Assembly: GCF_003390935.1 (NCBI RefSeq)
Contig: NZ_QNQZ01000010.1
Location: forward strand, 124,001-188,000
Length of the DNA: 64,000 nucleotides
Direction of reading: 5' to 3'
Source: Lewinella sp. IMCC34191
GTDB taxonomy: Bacteria; Bacteroidota; Bacteroidia; Chitinophagales; Saprospiraceae
Under the pieces are notes generated by a model. The model was given only the letters and a program-made list of their open reading frames with translations. It had not been told where the DNA came from and did not search any database. Positions 33,891 to 42,569 of this stretch are shown here, piece by piece. Positions within the stretch are counted from its first letter, which is position 1; the number at the start of each line of letters is the position of its first letter. The translations under genes and the position numbers were made by a program.

Positions 33891-34202
33891 TTATCCTCCG
33901 AGAATACTTCCCAGTCCACCGGGCAGCATATTGTCCATCATGCCGCCGGCCTGCTTGGCCTCGAATTCGGCGGCTTTTTCCAGCGCACGGTTGGTTGCGA
34001 CCACGAGAAGGTCTTCCAGGGCTTCCACGTCGGACGGATCCACCTGTTCGGGGTCGATGGTGACGTTCTGAATGGTACGGGTACCGTCGCAGGTGACCTT
34101 GACGGCTCCACCGCCGGCCTCCGCTTCGAAGGACTCCTGGGCCAGCTGCTCCTGCATCTTGGCCTGCATTTCCTCCATTTGCTTCATCATATCTCCGAAC
34201 AT
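33891..34202 (-). CDS. ybaB: YbaB/EbfC family nucleoid-associated protein
   Basis: 103 residues, normal length. MFGDMMKQMEEMQAKMQEQL is the methionine-rich helix typical of the family, followed by GGGAVKVTCDGTRTIQNVTI and a C-terminal helix. Family members bind DNA as dimers and are often next to dnaX/recR; those are absent here. It is divergent from fabG, 88 bp apart. Confidence 0.9.
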   Translation of the reverse strand: MFGDMMKQMEEMQAKMQEQLAQESFEAEAGGGAVKVTCDGTRTIQNVTIDPEQVDPSDVEALEDLLVVATNRALEKAAEFEAKQAGGMMDNMLPGGLGSILGG

Positions 34203-34256
34203 GGCTGGGTAGTTTGTGAGCGTATAAAAGGCGGCGGCGGGGTTTTAAGTTTACCC

Positions 34257-34264
34257 TACCTTTG
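34257..34264 (+). promoter_or_regulatory. Putative -7 element (TACCTTTG) of fabG
   Basis: Exact TAnnTTTG match, 26 nt before the fabG ATG, in the divergent region with ybaB. No TTG at -33 distance. Confidence 0.45.
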
Positions 34265-34290
34265 GCCACCCACCAAAAAATAAGCATTAC

Positions 34291-35022
34291 ATGGGACTAC
34301 TCGACGGAAAAGTCGCGCTCATCACCGGAGGATCACGTGGCATCGGTGCCGCACTCGTTCGCGCCTTCCACCGGGCCGGGGCCAAAGTTGCCTTTACCTA
34401 CCGCAGTTCCGCCGGTCCGGCGGAAGCCCTGGTCAGCGAACTCGGTGATCATGTCCGCGCCTACCAGAGTGACGCCTCCGATTACGCCGGTGCCGAACAG
34501 CTCATCAAAACGGTGACCGAAGAAATGGGCGGGCTCAACGTGCTCATTAACAATGCCGGCATCACCAAAGACACCCTCATGCTACGGATGAACGAAGAGC
34601 AGTGGGACGCCGTCATGGACAACAACCTCAAATCCGTCTTCAACCTCACCAAGCACGCCATGCGGGGGATGATGCGGGGCGGTGGAAGCATCATCAATAT
34701 GTCGAGCATCGTCGGTATACAGGGCAATGCCGGCCAGGCCAACTACGCCGCGAGCAAGGCCGGTATCATTGGCTTCAGCAAATCGATCGCCAAGGAAATG
34801 GGTAGCCGGAACCTGCGTTGCAACGTCATCGCGCCCGGATTTATCGAAACGGACATGACGGACGAGCTGCCGGAAAAGGTGAAGGAAGCATACCTGACCA
34901 GCATTCCCCTGAAGCGGCTCGGCCGGCCCGAGGAGATCGCGGATGCCTGTATCTTCCTGGCTTCGGATATGAGTAGCTACATCAACGGTCAGGTGATCAG
35001 CGTAGACGGCGGACTCAGCTGA
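34291..35022 (+). CDS. fabG: 3-oxoacyl-[acyl-carrier-protein] reductase
   Basis: 243-residue short-chain dehydrogenase. GGSRGIGAALVRAF binds NADPH, NNAGITKD is the conserved NNAG motif, and the catalytic Ser-Tyr-Lys lie in NMSSIVGIQGNAGQANYAASK. NVIAPGFIETDMT and the C-terminal GQVISVDGG are typical FabG. It reduces 3-oxoacyl-ACP in fatty acid synthesis. Not in a fab cluster here, but FabG-like reductases are often scattered, so a different physiological substrate is possible. Confidence 0.9.
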   Translation: MGLLDGKVALITGGSRGIGAALVRAFHRAGAKVAFTYRSSAGPAEALVSELGDHVRAYQSDASDYAGAEQLIKTVTEEMGGLNVLINNAGITKDTLMLRMNEEQWDAVMDNNLKSVFNLTKHAMRGMMRGGGSIINMSSIVGIQGNAGQANYAASKAGIIGFSKSIAKEMGSRNLRCNVIAPGFIETDMTDELPEKVKEAYLTSIPLKRLGRPEEIADACIFLASDMSSYINGQVISVDGGLS

Positions 35023-35065
35023 TTACCGTCGGGTAGCCATCGGCACCCGTAGACCCACCCCCGCT

Positions 35066-35776
35066 TTGCCAGCTCCTTCTCCGGTTATCGATGTGATTAT
35101 TCCCGCCTTCAACGAAGAGGCCAGTATTGCCTTGGTGATCGACGATCTACCCCGTAATCTGATCCGGGAAATTATCGTTTGCAATAATAACAGCACCGAT
35201 CGCACCGCCCCGGTAGCGGCTGCGGCGGGAGCGACGGTCGTGACGGAAAAGCGTGCCGGATACGGCTCGGCCTGCCTGCGCGGTCTGGACCATATTGCAA
35301 AGCGGCCTGCGGAGGATTTACCGGATATCGTCGTATTCGTGGATGGTGACCGGAGCGATTACCCCGGGAAGATGCCGGAGCTCATCGCGCCAATCGTGGA
35401 GTCCGGGTACGATTTAGTTATTGGGTCGCGGGCGCTGGGAAAAGCAGAGAAGGGCAGTATGACTTTTCCCCAGGTCTTCGGGAATTGGCTCGCAACAAAT
35501 CTTATCCGGTTGTTTTACGGTTATGAGTTCACCGATCTCGGCCCCTTCCGCGCCATACGCTACCCGGCCCTGGTGGCTTTGGAAATGGAGGATCCGGACT
35601 TCGGCTGGACCGTGGAGATGCAGGTTAAAGCCGCCAAGGCCGGTCTTCGGTGTACCGAGGTACCCGTTGGCTATCGTCGGCGCATCGGCATTTCCAAGAT
35701 TTCGGGAACCATCCGGGGAACCGTGCTGGCCGGGCACAAAATCCTCTGGACGATCTTCAAACTGATTCGATCATGA
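35066..35776 (+). CDS. Family 2 glycosyltransferase (polyprenyl-phosphate sugar transferase type)
   Basis: 236 residues with a GT-A fold: VIDVIIPAFNEEASI, IIVCNNNSTDRTAPVA, RAGYGSACLRGLD and the metal motif VFVDGDRSDYP. LVIGSRALG and FTDLGPFRAIRY are typical of dolichyl/undecaprenyl-phosphate glucose or mannose transferases; no C-terminal membrane helices follow. The frame begins with TTG at 35066; no ATG gives a complete N-terminus. Its TGA overlaps the next ATG (ATGA), so the two transferases are coupled. Confidence 0.85.
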   Translation: MPAPSPVIDVIIPAFNEEASIALVIDDLPRNLIREIIVCNNNSTDRTAPVAAAAGATVVTEKRAGYGSACLRGLDHIAKRPAEDLPDIVVFVDGDRSDYPGKMPELIAPIVESGYDLVIGSRALGKAEKGSMTFPQVFGNWLATNLIRLFYGYEFTDLGPFRAIRYPALVALEMEDPDFGWTVEMQVKAAKAGLRCTEVPVGYRRRIGISKISGTIRGTVLAGHKILWTIFKLIRS

Positions 35777-37374
35777 CCCTGGTTGCTTTTCTGGTATTGG
35801 GCCTGTACTTGATCAGTCTGTCGTACATCACCGCCTACTGCCTGCTGCAACTGAATCTGCTCTATCACTACCTGCGAAACCGCCAGGTTGAACAAGCCGA
35901 TCCGATCCTCGATCCAGACCGGCCATTGCAACGGCAGAAAAACGGACAGGGCGAATCGGTGATGTTGGCTTCGGATACTTCGATTCGCTGCGGTTCCGAG
36001 ACGGCCGTTATACCTGCGCCGCCGCCGCCCGCCTGTCCCTTCGTTACCGTTCAGCTGCCCATCTATAACGAGTACTACGTTATTGGCCGGTTGATTGACG
36101 CTGTCACCGCCTTTGATTATCCGAAGGACCGCTACGAAATCCATATCCTGGACGATAGTACCGATGAAACCACTGAGCTGGTGGCCGCGAAGGTGCGGGC
36201 CTACCGCGCCGAAGGTTACCAGATACGGCAGATCATTCGCGAAGAGCGTACAGGCTTCAAGGCTGGAGCGCTCCGCGACGGTACGGAAGAGGCACGCGGG
36301 GAGTTCATTGCTATTTTTGATGCGGACTTCGTCCCGGCACCGGATTTTCTTCGCCGTACGATTCCGCATTTCTCCGATTCGCGGGTGGGCGTCGTGCAGA
36401 CCCGCTGGGAGCACCTGAATGAGCCCTACAACCTCATCACCCGGTTACAGGCTATGCAGCTGAACGTGCACTTCACGGTGGAACAGGTTGGCCGTATGCG
36501 GGGAGGCCACCTCCTGCAGTTTAACGGAACGGCGGGGGTATGGCGCAGGAAGGCGATCGCCGCCGGGGGGGGATGGCAACCCGACACGCTGACCGAAGAT
36601 CTCGACCTCAGCATACGCAGCCAACTGGCCGGCTACCGCATTGTGTATCTCGAACGCGTGGGGAGCCCGGCGGAGCTGCCGGTGGACATGAACAGCTTCA
36701 AGAGCCAGCAACACCGCTGGATGAAGGGTGGCGCGGAGACGGCGCGTAAACTTTTACCGGAGGTCTGGAGGAGTTCACTGCCGCTGGATACCAAGCTACA
36801 TGCCACCGTCCATCTGATGGCCTCTTCCATTTTCCTCTTCGTCTTTCTTTGTGGGGTGTGCAGCGTACCGTTGCTTTTCGTAATGGGAGACCTGGCACCC
36901 TTCGGTATTGATAAGGACGTGTTTGCGCTGTTCCTGGTGGGACTATTGTCGGTTGTTACGGTCTATTACGTGGGCAACGTCCGTAGTGCCGCTAGTAAAG
37001 CGGAAAGCGTCGCCAGGTCCGTTCCAAAATTTCTGCTGCTATTCCCGGTCTTCCTGTCCCTCAGCATGGGGCTTTCACTACATAATTCGGTAGCCGTCCT
37101 GCAGGGATACCGGGGCAAGAAAAGCCCCTTCGTACGAACGCCGAAATTCAATCTCCGCTCCGTTAGCGATAGCCTCCGTTCGAGAAAATACCTTACCGGC
37201 CGGCTCAGTTGGATTACCGTCGGGGAGGGGCTGTTGAGTATCTATTTTCTGCTGGCGGTGGTTGGCGCCGTGTACATCGGGAATACCACCTTTATCGTCT
37301 TCCACACCCTGCTTACGCTAGGTTTTGGAACGATCTTTTTTTATAGCGTGAAGGATCTGGGGTTGGTTAAGTGA
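35773..37374 (+). CDS. Membrane-bound family 2 glycosyltransferase (cellulose-synthase-like)
   Basis: 533 residues. One N-terminal membrane helix (2-25) and four near the C-terminus flank a processive-type GT2 domain: PFVTVQLPIYNE, IHILDDSTDETTEL, a metal-binding IFDADFVPAPDF, TEDLDLSIRSQLAGYR and QQHRWMKGGA, the QxxRW motif. It resembles the ceramide or beta-glucan GT2 types; product unknown. A linker of about 40 residues (35-75) with low conservation separates the first helix from the domain. Co-translated with the preceding transferase, so both probably build one glycolipid or polysaccharide. Confidence 0.88.
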   Translation: MTLVAFLVLGLYLISLSYITAYCLLQLNLLYHYLRNRQVEQADPILDPDRPLQRQKNGQGESVMLASDTSIRCGSETAVIPAPPPPACPFVTVQLPIYNEYYVIGRLIDAVTAFDYPKDRYEIHILDDSTDETTELVAAKVRAYRAEGYQIRQIIREERTGFKAGALRDGTEEARGEFIAIFDADFVPAPDFLRRTIPHFSDSRVGVVQTRWEHLNEPYNLITRLQAMQLNVHFTVEQVGRMRGGHLLQFNGTAGVWRRKAIAAGGGWQPDTLTEDLDLSIRSQLAGYRIVYLERVGSPAELPVDMNSFKSQQHRWMKGGAETARKLLPEVWRSSLPLDTKLHATVHLMASSIFLFVFLCGVCSVPLLFVMGDLAPFGIDKDVFALFLVGLLSVVTVYYVGNVRSAASKAESVARSVPKFLLLFPVFLSLSMGLSLHNSVAVLQGYRGKKSPFVRTPKFNLRSVSDSLRSRKYLTGRLSWITVGEGLLSIYFLLAVVGAVYIGNTTFIVFHTLLTLGFGTIFFYSVKDLGLVK

Positions 37375-37469
37375 TTGGGGGGTGCCGCCTTTGGCATCGG
37401 CTAGGCTGGATCATATCGCTCACCTTCGGAAAACCGGTTGATCTCCATACCACTTCTCATAAAACAGAG

Positions 37470-37502
37470 AAAGCCCGCCAGGATGCTATCCTGGCGGGCT
37501 TT
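37470..37502. terminator. Bidirectional terminator between glycosyltransferase and nqrF
   Basis: A perfect 15-bp stem (37470-37484 with 37488-37502) with a GCT loop. T-rich sequence follows in the minus direction (CTCTGTTTTATG) and the stem's own T-tail serves the plus direction. It ends both the GT2 pair and the nqr operon. Confidence 0.9.
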
Positions 37503-37505
37503 AGC

Positions 37506-37571
37506 GCAGTCGGAGACTGCTTTGTACTGTCGCAGTCGGAGACTGCTTCTTACTTCGCTGTCGGAGACAGC
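37506..37571. repeat. Triplet of 15-bp palindromes after nqrF
   Basis: Three palindromes at 37506-37520, 37532-37546 and 37557-37571. Read in the nqrF direction they are GCTGTCTCCGACAGC once and GCAGTCTCCGACTGC twice: a 6-bp stem around TCC. Units start 26 and 25 bp apart. They lie between the nqrF stop (37578) and the terminator. A matching triplet follows mnmG at 46360-46425. Confidence 0.92.
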
Positions 37572-37577
37572 GTTGTA

Positions 37578-38852
37578 CTAGGAGCCGAAGTCGTCGAAGG
37601 CGATGTTTTCCTCGGGTACACCCAGTTCGTCAAGCATGTTCTGAACGGCTTGGAGCATAAGGGGCGGACCACAGAGGTAGTACTCGATCTCTTCCGGTTC
37701 GGGGTGATCTTTGAGATAATTCTCCAAGACTGCCGTATGGATGAAGCCAGTCATGCCATCCCAATTATCTTCTTCCAGCGCGTCGCTCAGGGCGATGTGG
37801 TAGCTGAAGTTGGGGAAGTTCTCCTCGATGTCGCGGAATTCCTCGGTATAGAAGAGCTCGGCCTTCGAGCGACCACCGTACCAGTAGCTGACCTTGCGGT
37901 CGGTCTTCAGGGTATGGAAGAGGTGGAAGATGTGGCTACGGAGGGGCGCCATCCCGGCACCACCGCCGATGTACACCATTTCCTTGTCCGTCGGCTTGAT
38001 GAAGAATTCACCGTAGGGGCCGGAGATCGTAACCTTGTCCCCCGGGGTCTGATTGAAGACGTAGCTGGAACAAACGCCGGGATTGACGTCCATATAGGCC
38101 CCTTTCTGCCGGTCGAAGGGCGGGGGTGCGATACGGATGTTGAGCATGATGATGTCGCCCTCCCCGGGGTGGTTGGCCATGGAGTAGGCACGGAACTGTT
38201 CTTCGTCGTTTTTCATGACGAAGTCCCACATGCCGAATTTATCCCAGTCGGCCTTGAATTTATCCTTGGGGGCACCCTTGTGGAATACCGGGTGGGGCGT
38301 GATGTCGAAATTCTTGAACTGGACCTCGACCTTGGGCACATCTACCTGAATGTAACCGCCCGATTCGAAGTCGAGTGATTCTCCTTCGGGTAGCCGTACC
38401 ACGAACTCCTTGATGAAGGTAGCTACGTTGTAGTTCCGGTCGACGGTACACTCCCACTTCTTGATACCGAAGATCTCCTCGGGAATCTGGATCTCCATAT
38501 CCTGACGAACCTTTACCTGACAAGCCAGACGCTTATTCTCGGCGACCTCCCGGCGGGTGAGGTGGTTGAGCTCGGTGGGAAGAACGTCTCCGCCGCCTTT
38601 GGTGATATGGCATTCACACATGGCGCAGGTTCCACCGCCACCGCAGGCGGAGGGAAGGAAGACGCTCTGGTCAGAAAGTGCGGAAAGGAGGGTGTTGCCC
38701 GGTTTTACACGAAGCGGGTTTTCCTTATCGCCGTTAACGACGATGCTCACCTCGCCCTGGGGAACCAGTTGGCGGCGTGCAACCAGCAACATCGTGATGA
38801 GAGCCAGCACGATGAGGGTGAAAACAAGAACCGCTAATCCGATGGTAATCAT
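37578..38852 (-). CDS. nqrF: Na+-NQR subunit F
   Basis: 424 residues, the NADH-oxidising subunit. One N-terminal membrane helix (1-25), a 2Fe-2S ferredoxin domain with Cys70, Cys76, Cys79 and Cys111 ([14 protein letters not shown]), then FAD binding (RAYSMANHP) and NAD(P)-binding ([31 protein letters not shown]). It feeds electrons into the Na+ pump that reduces quinone and exports Na+. Last gene of the nqrA-F operon. Confidence 0.97.
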   Translation of the reverse strand: MITIGLAVLVFTLIVLALITMLLVARRQLVPQGEVSIVVNGDKENPLRVKPGNTLLSALSDQSVFLPSACGGGGTCAMCECHITKGGGDVLPTELNHLTRREVAENKRLACQVKVRQDMEIQIPEEIFGIKKWECTVDRNYNVATFIKEFVVRLPEGESLDFESGGYIQVDVPKVEVQFKNFDITPHPVFHKGAPKDKFKADWDKFGMWDFVMKNDEEQFRAYSMANHPGEGDIIMLNIRIAPPPFDRQKGAYMDVNPGVCSSYVFNQTPGDKVTISGPYGEFFIKPTDKEMVYIGGGAGMAPLRSHIFHLFHTLKTDRKVSYWYGGRSKAELFYTEEFRDIEENFPNFSYHIALSDALEEDNWDGMTGFIHTAVLENYLKDHPEPEEIEYYLCGPPLMLQAVQNMLDELGVPEENIAFDDFGS

Positions 38853-38911
38853 GGTACCGTATTTTATAGGTAAGCCGGAAAGGCACCGGCCGGTTTATCA
38901 GGTAGGGGTAA

Positions 38912-39526
38912 TTATTCGGCGGCCGCTTCGGTCCAGCCGGCAAAAACGGCGGGATCGATACCGGTAAGGCTCAGAAAGGCTATGCCCATCAGGCCGGTAA
39001 TCAAGAACGCCATGCCGAGGCCGCGTAGTGCGGGGGGGACGTTGCTGTAACGGATCCGCTCCCGGATAGCAGCCAAAGCGATGATGGCCAGGAACCAGCC
39101 GAAACCACCACCTAATCCGAAGGCAATCGACTCGGTCAGGTTGTACTCGCGGCTGACCATGAAGAGGCTACCTCCGAGGATGGCGCAGTTCACGGTGATG
39201 AGCGGAAGAAAGATACCCAGCGCGGCGTACAGGCCGGGGCTGAACTTCTCCACCACCATTTCCACCAGCTGTACCGTGGAGGCGATGACCGCAATAAACA
39301 GGATGAAGCGCAGGAACTCCAGTTCGGCGGGCATGAGGATATACTCATTGATAACCCAGTTGATGGGCATCGTGATTCCCAGTACGAAGATTACCGCCAG
39401 ACCGAGACCGGTAGCCGTAGACAAGGTTTTGGACACGGCCAGAAACGAGCACATGCCGAGGAAGTAAGCCAACACCATGTTTTCGATGAAGGCCGACTTG
39501 ATGAAGATATTTAGAAATTCTCCCAT
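38912..39526 (-). CDS. nqrE: Na+-NQR subunit E
   Basis: 204 residues, six membrane helices, close to the usual 198. The ATG before GEFLNIFIKSAFIENMVLAY gives the conserved start; the longer frame to 39643 is not family-like. Residues YFLGMCSFLAVSK hold a cysteine conserved in NqrE, part of the iron centre between NqrD and NqrE. A 59-bp gap separates it from nqrF, 52 bp from nqrD. Confidence 0.96.
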   Translation of the reverse strand: MGEFLNIFIKSAFIENMVLAYFLGMCSFLAVSKTLSTATGLGLAVIFVLGITMPINWVINEYILMPAELEFLRFILFIAVIASTVQLVEMVVEKFSPGLYAALGIFLPLITVNCAILGGSLFMVSREYNLTESIAFGLGGGFGWFLAIIALAAIRERIRYSNVPPALRGLGMAFLITGLMGIAFLSLTGIDPAVFAGWTEAAAE

Positions 39527-39578
39527 GGTTGGGTGATTTTTATAGGCTATGGGGACGAGAACAGGACAAGGGCACCGG

Positions 39579-40340
39579 TTACGATGCGTCGACGAGCTTG
39601 GTATTGTAGCTACGCTGTATCCAGATAAAGACGGCGATAACAAACATGGCCGCCGCAGGCAGTACCATCAGGTTGTTATTGGCATACCAGCTGAAGTACG
39701 TCCCGATACCACTGTCGGCCGCGGTGTTGATCCAGTACTGGGTGGTGTCGTTGCTGGGGCCGATGATGTTCATCGCGATTGGGGAGCCGGCAAAAAGACT
39801 GCCTTTACCGAATAGCTCGCGAACGATGCCTACCAAAACCAGAATCAGGCCATAGCCGGCTCCATTACCTACGCCATCGAGGAAAGAGCGCCAGGGCTTA
39901 TTGGCCATGGAGAAGGCTTCCAGACGACCCATCACGATACAGTTGGTGATGATCAGGCCGATATAGACGGACAGCTGCTTGTAGACCGGGAAGGCCAACA
40001 CCTTCAGGGCTTCATTCACCAGCGTGACCAGCGTAGCGATGATCACGAGTTGGACGATCAGACGTACCGGCTTCGGAATGATGTTCCGCATCAGCGAGGT
40101 AAACAGACTGGAAAAAGCGGTAACGAAAATTACCGCGACCGCCATGACAAGTGACGGATAGACCAAAGAGGTAACGGCCAGCGCCGAACAGACCCCGAGA
40201 ACCTGGATGGTAATCGGGTTGTTATCCAATAATGGATCACGGAGCAGGATTCTCTCCTTCTTGCCGAATATAGGTTCCTTCTCCGCCGGCTTCTTAGGAT
40301 CCGCTACGACGCCGGTTTTGAGTTCTGTTGATTCTGCCAT
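39579..40340 (-). CDS. nqrD: Na+-NQR subunit D
   Basis: 253 residues with six membrane helices. It is longer than the usual 210 because of about 35 extra hydrophilic residues at the N-terminus and an enlarged periplasmic loop near residues 185-215. LLDNNPITIQVLGVCSALAV, IITNCIVMGRLEAFSM and GVGNGAGYGLILVLVG are conserved and include the iron-ligand cysteine regions. It starts 9 bp after nqrC. Confidence 0.95.
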   Translation of the reverse strand: MAESTELKTGVVADPKKPAEKEPIFGKKERILLRDPLLDNNPITIQVLGVCSALAVTSLVYPSLVMAVAVIFVTAFSSLFTSLMRNIIPKPVRLIVQLVIIATLVTLVNEALKVLAFPVYKQLSVYIGLIITNCIVMGRLEAFSMANKPWRSFLDGVGNGAGYGLILVLVGIVRELFGKGSLFAGSPIAMNIIGPSNDTTQYWINTAADSGIGTYFSWYANNNLMVLPAAAMFVIAVFIWIQRSYNTKLVDAS

Positions 40341-40349
40341 GGGTAGATA

Positions 40350-41093
40350 TTATTTCATATTCATGCCAGTGGTTTCCCCTCCGGCACGTTGCTCTTCAAT
40401 ATAGGGCTCGTAGGCCTTAAGTCCGTTGTACAACATCTTGGTGACACCATCGCCGGTCACGGTAGCTCCGCTCAGGCCATCTACTTCGTGTTCCTGATCG
40501 ACGGCTCCGCCCTTGCGGACAATGATGCTGACGAACTCGTTACCGTCGTAGATCTTCTTTCCCTTAAACTGGGACTTCCATCCGGCATTGTCTTTGATTT
40601 CCGCGCCGAGGCCAGGGGTCTCACCGGCATGGTCGAAGCTGGCTCCCGTTACGGTATTGAGGTCGGAAGCAAGGGCTATATTGCCCCAGATAGCATCCCA
40701 CAAACCGTTACCCCGTACACTGAATACGTAGTATTCATCCTCCAGGTTAAACTTGTATACGGGATACACCCGCTGGCCTTCGGGCTTCTTGTATTCCTTG
40801 GCGAGATCGAGGGAAGCGAAATCCACGTCATCTACCGCTTCGCCGTTGGTGTTTACCACCAATTGGTCAACCTTATTTTTGAAGATGTCCAGTACTTCGG
40901 CATCACTAAGCCCGTCGATGGGCATGCCGGCGGCGGCCATGGGCTCGGCGACGGTGGCGAGGATCTCCCGCTTGTTGAAGATGTCTTCGTTGCGTGCGGC
41001 GGCCTCAGCGGTTACCGTCCGGAAACCGGCCAGCACCAGGGCTACAACGACCGTCATGATGACGCCGAAGGTGTATATATATTTCGTACTCAT
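40350..41093 (-). CDS. nqrC: Na+-NQR subunit C
   Basis: 247 residues: one N-terminal membrane helix and a periplasmic domain carrying covalently bound FMN. The attachment site is in DGLSGATVTGDGV, Thr211. FSVRGNGLWDAIWGNIAL and HAGETPGLGAEI are family motifs. FMN attachment needs the ApbE flavin transferase, which is not in this window. Confidence 0.96.
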   Translation of the reverse strand: MSTKYIYTFGVIMTVVVALVLAGFRTVTAEAAARNEDIFNKREILATVAEPMAAAGMPIDGLSDAEVLDIFKNKVDQLVVNTNGEAVDDVDFASLDLAKEYKKPEGQRVYPVYKFNLEDEYYVFSVRGNGLWDAIWGNIALASDLNTVTGASFDHAGETPGLGAEIKDNAGWKSQFKGKKIYDGNEFVSIIVRKGGAVDQEHEVDGLSGATVTGDGVTKMLYNGLKAYEPYIEEQRAGGETTGMNMK

Positions 41094-41111
41094 GATAGCG
41101 AGTTAGGCAGT

Positions 41112-42515
41112 TTACATTTGACCGGTGGTACCGACGGGGCGGTATCCTTCGGCGTTTTGGGGAGTAAAGATCTCCACATCCTCACTGCGCTTGGTGATCA
41201 GCTCGTCACGGGTCTTAGCCATGGCGGCCGTACGCTTGGCGCGGCGCTTGATGTTTGCCTGGTAGACGTAGTGGTCGATCAGGGGAGCGAAGGTGTTAAG
41301 TAGCAGGATGGACAGCATCCAGCCTTCCGGGTATGCCGGGTTGAGAACGCGAATGATCAGGCCGATAAAGGCAATGAGGAATCCGTAGATCCACTTTCCG
41401 GTCGGGGTATCAGCGCTGCTCACGGGGTCGGTCGCCATAAACACGATGGCAAATAGGAAGCTACCCATGATCATTTGCCGCAGCGGATGGATGGCCATGA
41501 ACTTGAAGATACCGGGGGTGGTGTCCGTCAGTTCGGCGGGAGCGATCGCGTTGAGCATCAGGCCAGCTACGATGAAGCCGATCAGGCCGCCTACGATAAC
41601 GCGGTAGTCGGCAATGCGGGTAAACATGATGAACGCCATACCGATCAGGATCAGGGGTACGCTCGACTCACCAATGGAGCCAGGGATCGTTCCCCAGAAG
41701 ATGCTGCTCTGGTCGTAAACGGCGGAGACGCCTTCCCAACCTTCCTTGGCAGCGATACCGAGTGGGGTGGCACCGGTCCAGCCGTCGACGACATACTCCC
41801 CGCCGGTACCGAACTGCGCCCAGCCGAGGCCGGCAAAGATCCAGTCGAATCCGTGGTGCACGAAGTTGTAGGCCTCGCTGGCGTAAAGACCAACGTCTAC
41901 TTTTTCGATACCGCTTACCCATACTTCGTCACCGGAGATGGTGGTAGGATAAGCGAAGAAGATGAATACCCGTGCCAGCAGGGCAATGTTCCAGATGTTC
42001 ATACCGGTTCCGCCGAAGGCTTCCTTACCCAGTACAACGGCGAAGGCCACGGAAATAGCCAGGATCCACAGGGGGATATCGGGCGGCATGATTAGGGGGA
42101 TCAGCGCCCCGGAAACCAGAAAGCCTTCCTCGACCGAGTGGCCTTTCTTGGCGGCGTAGATGAACTCGATACCCAGTCCGACGACGTGAGTGACCACGAA
42201 AATCGGGATGATCTGGATGAGTCCGTAGATAATCTTCAGGTGAAAGCCTTCCAGGTAACCGGTATACCGGCCGAGTGCCGCAAAGTGCTGCTGGCCGATG
42301 TTGAAGGTGCCAAAGACGTACAGCAGCTGCAGGGCGAGTACCACCCATACCATCTGCCGTTTGAGGTCCATGGCGTCCCGTACGTGTACCCCACCCTTCG
42401 TTACCGTCGGCGGCTGGAAGAGGAAGGTATAGAAAGCGTCGTAGGTCGTGGCCAGAAAGGGTGACTTGCTGTGGTCTGGCTCGAACTTGGTTACAAAATC
42501 GTGTAATGCTTTCAT
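41112..42515 (-). CDS. nqrB: Na+-NQR subunit B
   Basis: 467 residues, about ten membrane helices. The covalent FMN site is DGWTGATPLG around Thr250, where the usual S of SGAT is T. KRQMVWVVLALQLLYVFGTF follows the N-terminal amphipathic helix, and the quinone-site region GFLVSGALIPLIMPPDIPLW is typical. Insertions around residues 190-245 explain the extra length over about 415. It starts 54 bp after nqrA. Confidence 0.96.
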   Translation of the reverse strand: MKALHDFVTKFEPDHSKSPFLATTYDAFYTFLFQPPTVTKGGVHVRDAMDLKRQMVWVVLALQLLYVFGTFNIGQQHFAALGRYTGYLEGFHLKIIYGLIQIIPIFVVTHVVGLGIEFIYAAKKGHSVEEGFLVSGALIPLIMPPDIPLWILAISVAFAVVLGKEAFGGTGMNIWNIALLARVFIFFAYPTTISGDEVWVSGIEKVDVGLYASEAYNFVHHGFDWIFAGLGWAQFGTGGEYVVDGWTGATPLGIAAKEGWEGVSAVYDQSSIFWGTIPGSIGESSVPLILIGMAFIMFTRIADYRVIVGGLIGFIVAGLMLNAIAPAELTDTTPGIFKFMAIHPLRQMIMGSFLFAIVFMATDPVSSADTPTGKWIYGFLIAFIGLIIRVLNPAYPEGWMLSILLLNTFAPLIDHYVYQANIKRRAKRTAAMAKTRDELITKRSEDVEIFTPQNAEGYRPVGTTGQM

Positions 42516-42569
42516 AAAGGCTTTATCAGTACGGACTATCGAGAGGTAACAATCCGCGTTTTCGTATAG

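Noticed and set aside
37506-37571. CRISPR array
   Set aside because: Palindromic units of 15 bp with 10-11 bp spacers are far too short, and no cas gene is present.
37371-38378. 335-codon plus-strand frame through the palindromes and nqrF
   Set aside because: It reads the repeats and the reverse of nqrF; no start signal and no domain.
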